Of a stretch of 8,964 nucleotides of DNA, positions 1 through 5,278 are shown one piece after another. Origin of the DNA: Muribaculaceae bacterium. GTDB lineage: Bacteria; Bacteroidota; Bacteroidia; Bacteroidales; Muribaculaceae. The translations under genes and the position numbers were made by a program. The notes beneath the pieces were generated by a model. It made no database searches, was not told the DNA's origin, and was given only the letters and a program-made list of their open reading frames with translations. The stretch is taken from the NCBI GenBank assembly GCA_029052265.1, contig JAIDJJ010000108.1, forward strand, positions 1-8,964, in the 5' to 3' direction. The stretch's first letter is position 1. Each line of letters starts with the position of its first letter.

Positions 1-2175
1 CATCAATATTATGGGCTTCACCGTCTCGGGGAAGGGGGATGGGTGTTTCGTGAACATGCTCCCAACGCAACTTCAATCTGGCTTATAGGAACTTTCTCGG
101 ATTGGAAGACTTCTGACACTTATCGTCTCCAACGCGTAGACAACGGCGACTGGGAAGTTATTCTCCCGGCAGAAGCTTTGCATGACGGCGATCTATATAA
201 AATGCTTGTGACCTGGGATGGCGGTCAGGGCGAGCGGATTCCTGCCTACGCTACAAGGGTGGTGCAGGATCCCGATACCAAGATTTTTTCGGCACAGGTC
301 TATGAACCGGAAAAGCCTTATCGTTTTAAGATAAAGAATTTTAAACCGGATGTAAAGCCTCTCCTTATATATGAATGCCACATAGGCATGGCGCAGGAGA
401 GCGAGGGGGTTGGCTCATATGATGAATTTAGGGAGAAAACTCTGCCGCGCATAGCTGCCGACGGATATAATGCCATTCAGATAATGGCTATACAGGAGCA
501 TCCGTATTATGGGTCGTTCGGTTATCATGTCAGCAGTTTTTATGCTCCCAGTTCACGTTTCGGCACGCCTGACGATCTAAAGCGGCTCATAGACGCCGCC
601 CACAGTCTCGGCATCGCGGTCATAATGGATATTGTCCATTCTCATGCGGTCAAGAATGAGGTGGAGGGTCTCGGAAGGCTTGACGGCTCTTACGACCTCT
701 ATTTTTATGGCGACGGCAGACGGGAGCATCCGGCGTGGGATTCACTGCTGTTTGATTATGGGAAAAATGCTGTCCTGCATTTCCTTCTGTCCAACTGCAA
801 ATATTGGCTTGAGGAATTTAAATTCGACGGATTCCGTTTTGACGGTGTGACCTCGATGCTTTATTATGACCATGGGCTTGGGAAGGCTTTCGGATCTTAT
901 GCCGATTATTATGACGGGAATCAGGATACTAATGCCCTTACCTATCTTACTCTTGCAAACCTGCTGATTCATGAAATCAATCCAAAGGCAGTCACAATCG
1001 CCGAGGAGATGAGCGGTATGCCGGGACTTGCCGTCAAGTTTGAAGACGGAGGCATCGGGTTCGACTACCGTATGGCTATGGGTGTGCCTGATTACTGGAT
1101 CAAGATGATCAAGGAGAAAAAAGATGAGGACTGGCATCCCACTTCAATTTTCTGGGAACTAACCAACCGTAGGGCTGACGAAAAGACCATATCTTATTGC
1201 GAGAGCCATGATCAGGCGCTTGTGGGCGACAAGACAATTATCTTCCGTCTTATTGACAAGGAGATGTATTGGCACATGATGGTTGACGACAATAATTTTA
1301 TGGTGGAAAGGGGTATGGCACTTCACAAGATGATCCGTCTTGTCACGCTTGCCACCATCAATGGTGGTTACCTCAATTTCATGGGCAACGAGTTTGGTCA
1401 TCCCGAATGGATAGATTTTCCACGTGAAGGGAACGGGTGGAGCTACAAGTATGCGCGCAGGCAATGGGATCTTGTAGACCGTGAAGACCTCAAGTATAAG
1501 TATCTTAACGCTTTCGACAATTCAATGGTGGAGCTTGTGTCGGGTGTCTATGATTTCCAGTCGCTCCCGGTAGAGAAGCTGTGGGAAAAAGACGATGACC
1601 AGGTGCTTGCGTTCAGGAGAGGGGATCTTATATTTGTATTCAACTGGAATCCGGTGGCAAGTTTCACCGGTTATGGCTTCCTTGCCCCTGCAGGGGAATA
1701 TGAGCTTGTACTCGACAGCGATGCGGATCAATTCGGCGGACACGCTCTTCTCGATTCTGCAGTGCATCATTTCACTATGCCAGACCCTCTATATTCACCC
1801 TCAGGTAAAGGATGGCTGAAACTGTATCTTCCTGCAAGAACCGCTCAAGTTTTGCGCATGGTTAAACCAATGCCTAAAAAACGGGTCAAAAAGGAGGAAA
1901 CCAAAACTGAAAAGACAGTCTCCAAGACTTCAGCCAAGACCGCGTCTGTAAAGAAAAAAGCTGAAAAGGAAACAGTGGCTTCAAAGAAATCTTCCGCCAC
2001 GGTGAAGTCAAAGACCGTGACGAAAGATAAGGCAGAGGAGAAGACTGCGACGAAAGTGCCGAAGGTAAAGAAAGCGGAGAAAGATCCAAAACCGGCAAAG
2101 ACAGCCAAGGCAAAGTCTGAAAAGGGTGCCGGGACAGTCAAAAAGGTTTCTTCGAAAGAGAAAACTAAAGAGTAA
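1..2175 (+). CDS. glgB: 1,4-alpha-glucan (glycogen) branching enzyme, GH13, 5'-truncated by window edge
   Basis: Cytoplasmic enzyme that cuts alpha-1,4 glucan chains and rejoins them by alpha-1,6 links to branch glycogen. The frame is open from base 1, and the family motif around YGLHR lies before the first in-frame GTG at 43, so the true start is left of the window. Order: CBM48-like beta domain (about nt 40-330), GH13 barrel (about 370-1480), all-beta C-domain to about 1860. The IMAIQEH and FGYHVSSFYAPSSRFGTP motifs match the eukaryote-like branching enzymes (GH13_8 type). Catalytic residues are visible: nucleophile Asp in GFRFDGV (codon 841), acid/base Glu in TIAEEMSG (codon 1003), and the transition-state Asp in ESHDQ (codon 1210). 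The enzyme looks intact. The odd part is about 100 Lys-rich residues after the last fold motif. The stop (2173-2175) shares a base with the next start. Product confidence is very high; only the N-terminus is missing. Confidence 0.97.
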   Translation, partial: HQYYGLHRLGEGGWVFREHAPNATSIWLIGTFSDWKTSDTYRLQRVDNGDWEVILPAEALHDGDLYKMLVTWDGGQGERIPAYATRVVQDPDTKIFSAQVYEPEKPYRFKIKNFKPDVKPLLIYECHIGMAQESEGVGSYDEFREKTLPRIAADGYNAIQIMAIQEHPYYGSFGYHVSSFYAPSSRFGTPDDLKRLIDAAHSLGIAVIMDIVHSHAVKNEVEGLGRLDGSYDLYFYGDGRREHPAWDSLLFDYGKNAVLHFLLSNCKYWLEEFKFDGFRFDGVTSMLYYDHGLGKAFGSYADYYDGNQDTNALTYLTLANLLIHEINPKAVTIAEEMSGMPGLAVKFEDGGIGFDYRMAMGVPDYWIKMIKEKKDEDWHPTSIFWELTNRRADEKTISYCESHDQALVGDKTIIFRLIDKEMYWHMMVDDNNFMVERGMALHKMIRLVTLATINGGYLNFMGNEFGHPEWIDFPREGNGWSYKYARRQWDLVDREDLKYKYLNAFDNSMVELVSGVYDFQSLPVEKLWEKDDDQVLAFRRGDLIFVFNWNPVASFTGYGFLAPAGEYELVLDSDADQFGGHALLDSAVHHFTMPDPLYSPSGKGWLKLYLPARTAQVLRMVKPMPKKRVKKEETKTEKTVSKTSAKTASVKKKAEKETVASKKSSATVKSKTVTKDKAEEKTATKVPKVKKAEKDPKPAKTAKAKSEKGAGTVKKVSSKEKTKE
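1873..2172 (+). other. Lys/Thr/Ala/Ser-rich disordered C-terminal tail of the branching enzyme
   Basis: The last 100 codons of the branching enzyme encode a low-complexity basic tail: 34 of 100 residues are Lys, and most of the rest are Thr, Ala, Ser, Val and Glu, with almost no aromatics. Short units such as VKKAEK, PAKTAKAK and KTVSKTSAKT recur irregularly. It begins right after the C-terminal beta domain, whose end is marked by LPARTAQVLR. It resembles histone-H1-like or AlgP-like tails rather than anything in carbohydrate enzymes. It is predicted to be disordered and strongly positive. A role in binding nucleic acid, polyphosphate, acidic polysaccharide or a partner protein is only inference. 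Confidence 0.85.
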
Positions 2176-2885
2176 TGCAAAAATTTAAGGTAATGTTTTT
2201 TGCGGTGGCACTCATGATGAGCACCACCACTTTTGCCCAGACGTCATCAAGTAAAAGCAGTCTGGGAACGACCATCGGAAACCTGATCGAAGGTATTTTT
2301 ACCAAAAGCAATCTTGAGGTAGCCGATCTGGTAGGTGAATATGAGTCGGCAGGCCCCGCCGTCACGTTCAAGGGTGACAGCTTCCTGAAGAAAGCGGGTG
2401 GTATAGCCGGCGCGGCGGCGCTTGAGACAAAACTGCAGCCCTATTATGAGCAATACGGGCTTATCGGTATGCCCATGACTGTGGATGCTGACGGCAATTT
2501 TATGTTGACGGTGAAGAAAATCAACATAAAAGGGACTCTTGAGAAGAATGATGAGGACGGCACTTTCATATTCAATATCATGATGGGAAGCATCCGTCTG
2601 GGTAAGTTTACGGCTTATGTAGAAAAGACCGGCAAGAATCTTGACCTCATGTTTGATGCCACCAAACTGAAAGAGCTTATGTCGACCATAGGAAGTCTGA
2701 GCGGTATAAAAATGGCACAGACACTTGCTTCGCTTCTAGACAGCTATGACGGAGCCTGCATCGGTTTTCAGATGAATTATACCGGGGCGGGAGCTGCCGG
2801 CGGGACAGTCAATTCAAACGACAGCACATCGACTCCGTCCACAGGAGTGGGTGGACTTCTTGACCTGCTAAAGAAGCGTTCATGA
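2175..2885 (+). CDS. Exported DUF4923 family protein (lipocalin-like), function unknown
   Basis: A 236-residue exported protein. Residues 1-21 form a Sec signal peptide (basic MQKFK, a hydrophobic core, and a cut expected near FA/QTSSS). There is no lipobox Cys, so it is probably soluble in the periplasm. Residues about 46-201 match my memory of the Bacteroidota DUF4923 pattern: a GEYESAGPAVTF strand, then SFLKKAGG and a helical AALETKL stretch, a GNFMLTV...GTLEK beta meander, LDLMFDATKL, and a closing SLLDSYDGACIGFQM. No catalytic residues can be identified and the role is unknown. Residues 203-224 are a Gly/Ser/Thr/Asn linker, followed by a short GLLDLLKKRS end that I do not recall in typical members. 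The start at 2175 overlaps the branching-enzyme stop by one base (TAATG), which suggests coupled translation, and it is the only start that keeps the whole signal peptide. Family assignment is fairly sure. Confidence 0.8.
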   Translation: MQKFKVMFFAVALMMSTTTFAQTSSSKSSLGTTIGNLIEGIFTKSNLEVADLVGEYESAGPAVTFKGDSFLKKAGGIAGAAALETKLQPYYEQYGLIGMPMTVDADGNFMLTVKKINIKGTLEKNDEDGTFIFNIMMGSIRLGKFTAYVEKTGKNLDLMFDATKLKELMSTIGSLSGIKMAQTLASLLDSYDGACIGFQMNYTGAGAAGGTVNSNDSTSTPSTGVGGLLDLLKKRS

Positions 2886-2911
2886 GCAATTGGAAGTGTG
2901 CTCATTTATAC

Positions 2912-2947
2912 AAAAAAGGTATTTTCGACAAGGAAATACCTTTTTTT
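2912..2947 (+). terminator. Strong Rho-independent terminator after the DUF4923 gene
   Basis: A perfect 13-bp inverted repeat: left arm 2912-2924 (AAAAAAGGTATTT), nine-base loop 2925-2933, right arm 2934-2946, ending in a run of seven T (2941-2947). It begins 26 bases after the stop at 2885. Because the left arm starts with six A, the minus strand would also give a hairpin plus U-tract, so it could work in both directions. It ends the branching-enzyme/DUF4923 transcript and insulates the next gene. Confidence 0.85.
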
Positions 2948-2979
2948 ATTGTTCATTTCCATAATATTATGTAATTTTG
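2948..2979 (+). promoter_or_regulatory. Bacteroidales-type promoter for the two beta-barrel genes
   Basis: TAATTTTG at 2972-2979 matches the Bacteroides -7 consensus TAnnTTTG exactly. ATTG at 2948-2951 matches three of four bases of the -33 box TTTG, with the expected gap of about 20 bases. The box touches the end of the terminator T-run. If the -7 box is centred seven bases before the start of transcription, the mRNA would begin near 2982-2984, only 3-5 bases before the ATG at 2987. Confidence 0.7.
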
Positions 2980-2986
2980 CCGGACG

Positions 2987-3841
2987 ATGCGCACTAAACT
3001 ATCTATCATATTGACGATTTCTTTGGCTGCATATATGGCGTTTCCTGCGGTAGCCCGTGAGAGGGGTGAGTCGGATACGGATTGTATAAGCCGGTGTTCC
3101 GATGAGGATACAGGTATTGCAGCTGCAGGCAGTGGCAACATTACAAATGATTCCATACAGTTGCAGCCGCTTGAAGAATTTAGCCGGGATATTGAGTCTG
3201 TTGTGTTTGTACCGAAAGGGCAGTGGATAACTGGATTGTCGGTGTCATATGCCACTTCCACGCAGAGCAAGTATCAGTTTTTGATTTTCGAGGGAATTTC
3301 AGGCGACACATACAGTTTCAAGATTTCTCCGATGCTGCTCTATGCAGTGGCGCCGGACCTTGCTGTGGGAGGACGATTCTCATATGCCCGTTCGCTTACG
3401 AAGCTTGAGAACGCCGATGTGGTTCTCGATTCAGAGACAAGTTATAATGTGGATCATCTTTACCGCCTGTCACATAATTATTATGGCACGGTGATGATGC
3501 GTAATTATTTCTCAATCGGGAAGTCAAAGCGGTTCGGTTTCTTCAATGAACTTCAGTTGCAGTTGGGCGGAGGTCAGTCTAAGATCACAACCGGGATAGG
3601 AAGTTCGCTTTCCGGAACATACGAGAAGAACTTCTCGCTCGATGTTGGGCTCGCGCCCGGTCTGAGCATATTCCTCAACAATTATTCGGCTCTGGAGGTT
3701 AACGTCGGGGTTTTGGGATTCAGCTACACTTCGACGAAGGCTATCAAAGACCAGATATATGTGTCGCACAGGAAGTCGCAGTCTGCGAATTTCCGTATTA
3801 ACTTGTTTTCCATTCAGTTTGGAGTGGCGTTTTATCTATGA
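2987..3841 (+). CDS. Outer-membrane beta-barrel protein, first of a paralogous pair
   Basis: A 284-residue exported protein of unknown function. Residues 1-23 are a signal peptide (MRTKLSIILTISLAAYM..., cut likely after AVA). The start at 2987 is preferred because the next Met (residue 17) would destroy it. A short, probably disordered segment with two cysteines (C33, C37) leads into residues about 70-284. That part shows alternating hydrophobic/polar strands and turn-like loops typical of a small outer-membrane barrel, ending in strands NFRINLFSIQFGVAFYL. Landmarks shared with the next gene are FVPKGQW, RFGFFNEL and VLGFSY. The stop overlaps the next start by four bases (ATGA), so the two are almost certainly co-translated. 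A nearly leaderless promoter lies just upstream. A barrel is well supported by pattern; pore, receptor or structural role cannot be decided. I do not recognise a named family. Confidence 0.75.
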   Translation: MRTKLSIILTISLAAYMAFPAVARERGESDTDCISRCSDEDTGIAAAGSGNITNDSIQLQPLEEFSRDIESVVFVPKGQWITGLSVSYATSTQSKYQFLIFEGISGDTYSFKISPMLLYAVAPDLAVGGRFSYARSLTKLENADVVLDSETSYNVDHLYRLSHNYYGTVMMRNYFSIGKSKRFGFFNELQLQLGGGQSKITTGIGSSLSGTYEKNFSLDVGLAPGLSIFLNNYSALEVNVGVLGFSYTSTKAIKDQIYVSHRKSQSANFRINLFSIQFGVAFYL

Positions 3842-5040
3842 CGGTTATGAGAGGTATTTTTTATCTATTATTGCTTCTGACGGTCTCGCTCTTTTCCACG
3901 GAGGAGATGTCGGCTACTCCTCAGATAAAACGCACGCAGACCATCCTGCACACAGACACTGTCACCCGTACCGACACGGTCATCACTCAGGAAGTGGTGA
4001 GGCGTTATGATGTTGTGACCCGTACTGAAGAGGTGATGAGGGTCGACACAATCGTCCGTTCTGATGGCAAGACAATAATAAGGCGCGGTGTGGACATTCC
4101 CCCTTCGGTAATGGCGGTTGACGGCAATGTTCCTCTGATGATAAGGGACACTGTCAGGATAGTGGTGCGCGACACGGTCTTTGCCGAGGGTGAGCGTCTC
4201 CCGAAGAGGGAAGGTGGGTCATATGTATGGGTGCCGGATTCTCTGGCAGACGGGGTTGCAGGATTTTTTGCCGGGAATTTTATCCGAAATACAGGTGTGG
4301 CTTCCGATAAAGAGCACGTCACATTCCGGGGTGATACAATTCCCATGATGCTTCGCGACCGCAATCTCGGAAGATTCGACCGCGGACTGTTTAACTATCT
4401 TTTCATCCCTCAGGGTATATGGCAGATAGGCGTCACCGCATCTTATGGAAGTTTCGATACAAAGGATCTTGAGGTGCTCGACCTTCTTTCGGACATCGAT
4501 CTTTCAGGGTCGGCGTTTTCGATAAAGCCCTATTTTTCATATTTTATCCGCAACAATATGTCGGTAGGTATGCGTCTTGCCTATACCACAGGCAGAGCGA
4601 ATGTGGATTCGTTCAGTGTCGATATCGATGAGGATATGAATTTCAATCTGAAAGACATAATGTATAAGAGCGAGAATTATTCCGCAGCTTTGACTTTCAA
4701 CCAGTTTTTCGGTATAACAAGGAGAGGACGGTTCGGTATTTTCAATGAAGTGGAGCTCGCCTTTGCATCCGGATGGTCAGACTTCATGCGCCCCCACAAC
4801 GGAAAACCCAAACTCACGCATACCACCACAACACAGGCGTCTCTAAATTTTTCCCCCGGGGTCTGTGTCTTTATAATGGATCAGGTGTCGTTCAATGTGT
4901 CGTTCGGTGTTTTCGGATTCAGTCTGAAAAACGAGAAGCAGACTGTAGACGGGGAGGATCTTGGGAGTCGTTTCACTTCCGGTGCGAATTTCAGGTTTAA
5001 TATATTTAATATCAACTTCGGCATAGCCGTGAATATCTAA
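3838..5040 (+). CDS. Outer-membrane beta-barrel protein with Asp-Thr-Val-rich N-terminal domain, paralogue of the preceding gene
   Basis: A 400-residue exported protein. A signal peptide (MRGIFYLLLLLTVSLFS...) ends near MSA/TP at residue 26. Translation may start at 3838, which gives the four-base ATGA overlap, or at Met4 (3847). Residues about 35-115 are rich in TDTV/RDTV units and precede a linker. Residues about 180-400 form a barrel that lines up along its length with the preceding protein: FIPQGIWQIGVTASYG against FVPKGQWITGLSVSYA, RFGIFNEVELA against RFGFFNELQLQ, GVFGFSL against GVLGFSY, and the ends ANFRFNIFNINFGIAVNI against ANFRINLFSIQFGVAFYL. This indicates tandem duplication followed by divergence, with the N-terminal domain gained here or lost in the first copy. 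Function is unknown. The DTV-rich region would lie in the periplasm if the barrel is in the outer membrane. Confidence 0.75.
   Translation: MTVMRGIFYLLLLLTVSLFSTEEMSATPQIKRTQTILHTDTVTRTDTVITQEVVRRYDVVTRTEEVMRVDTIVRSDGKTIIRRGVDIPPSVMAVDGNVPLMIRDTVRIVVRDTVFAEGERLPKREGGSYVWVPDSLADGVAGFFAGNFIRNTGVASDKEHVTFRGDTIPMMLRDRNLGRFDRGLFNYLFIPQGIWQIGVTASYGSFDTKDLEVLDLLSDIDLSGSAFSIKPYFSYFIRNNMSVGMRLAYTTGRANVDSFSVDIDEDMNFNLKDIMYKSENYSAALTFNQFFGITRRGRFGIFNEVELAFASGWSDFMRPHNGKPKLTHTTTTQASLNFSPGVCVFIMDQVSFNVSFGVFGFSLKNEKQTVDGEDLGSRFTSGANFRFNIFNINFGIAVNI
3940..4182 (+). repeat. Imperfect Asp-Thr-Val repeats in the second barrel protein
   Basis: Codons 35-115 of the gene starting at 3838 contain DTV or DTI at residues 40-42, 46-48, 70-72, 104-106 and 112-114, plus degenerate forms YDVV and TEEVM. 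Some copies are six to eight residues apart (TDTVTRTDTV, RDTVRIVVRDTV). At DNA level the units read as gacac(t/g/a) followed by gtc or atc. The alternating polar/hydrophobic pattern suggests extended strands outside the membrane. No function is known to me. Confidence 0.55.
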
Positions 5041-5046
5041 GTGATT

Positions 5047-5060
5047 AAGAGATATCTCTT
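5047..5060. repeat. Perfect 14-bp palindrome AAGAGATATCTCTT
   Basis: The sequence equals its own reverse complement and begins six bases after the stop codon at 5040. As RNA it would give only a five-bp stem with a four-base loop, and no T-run follows, so it is a poor terminator. A dimeric DNA-binding site is an alternative. The nearest gene that could be controlled starts at 5279. Confidence 0.6.
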
Positions 5061-5140
5061 GTTCTGAAAGGGATTTTGGTCAGATTGGAACATTTTTATT
5101 ATAATTCAGACAGATTCGACAGTTTGTCATGATTGTTTTG

Positions 5141-5148
5141 TAATTTTG
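5141..5148 (+). promoter_or_regulatory. Candidate -7 promoter element for the DUF4493 lipoprotein operon
   Basis: TAATTTTG is identical to the -7 box of the barrel-gene promoter at 2972-2979. The -33 box is not met: the nearest TTTG (5123-5126) leaves only 14 bases instead of about 20. If used, transcription would start near 5151 and leave a leader of about 127 bases before the ATG at 5279. The poor -33 match could mean a weak or activator-dependent promoter. Confidence 0.5.
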
Positions 5149-5177
5149 TCTGATAAAATGTGTCATATTGACTATAG

Positions 5178-5208
5178 GGGTATATGCTTGTGTTGCAAAG
5201 ATATTCCC
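5178..5208 (+). promoter_or_regulatory. Possible hairpin in the leader of the lipoprotein operon
   Basis: GGGTATAT (5178-5185) pairs with ATATTCCC (5201-5208) with one T-T mismatch. An inner CTTG/CAAAG pairing extends the stem with bulges to about 11 pairs around the loop TGTTG. It lies between the candidate -7 box and the start codon and is not followed by a T-run, so it would be a leader structure rather than a terminator. It may be chance in AT-rich sequence. Confidence 0.3.
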
Positions 5209-5278
5209 ATGAACAGGTTTAATAAACATACGATTCCTTATAGACAGGGATCTGACTAAACAAAAATAACATATCATC

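Larger units (their letters stand above)
5041..5278. other. Intergenic region between barrel pair and DUF4493 lipoprotein genes
   Basis: This 238-base AT-rich stretch has no convincing coding frame. It holds a perfect palindrome (5047-5060), a weak inverted repeat TCTGA/TCAGA (5063-5067 and 5080-5084) followed by T-rich sequence, a small inverted repeat GACA-gtt-TGTC (5118-5128), a -7 promoter element (5141-5148), a possible leader hairpin (5178-5208), and an A-rich stretch just before the ATG at 5279. I see no convincing intrinsic terminator for the barrel genes, so some read-through into the lipoproteins is possible. Confidence 0.8.

Noticed and set aside
43..45. GTG as the start of the branching enzyme
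   Set aside because: Fourteen in-frame codons before it already match the conserved family N-terminal motif, so the gene enters from outside the window.
1845..2180. Long open frame on the minus strand
   Set aside because: It mirrors the Lys-rich codons of the tail and gives a Phe/Ser/Val-rich low-complexity product with no recognisable features.
2883..2904. Inverted repeat TGAGCA/TGCTCA overlapping the DUF4923 stop codon
   Set aside because: Only six pairs with a ten-base loop and no T-run; the real terminator lies just downstream.
3830..3868. Ten-base direct repeat TTTTATCTAT flanking the start of the second barrel gene
   Set aside because: Both copies encode Phe-Tyr-Leu in normal contexts (barrel end and signal peptide); probably coincidence.
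5063..5097. Possible terminator after the barrel genes (TCTGA/TCAGA then T-run)
   Set aside because: A five-bp stem with a twelve-base loop, and the T-run begins nine bases after the stem, so it is too weak to call.
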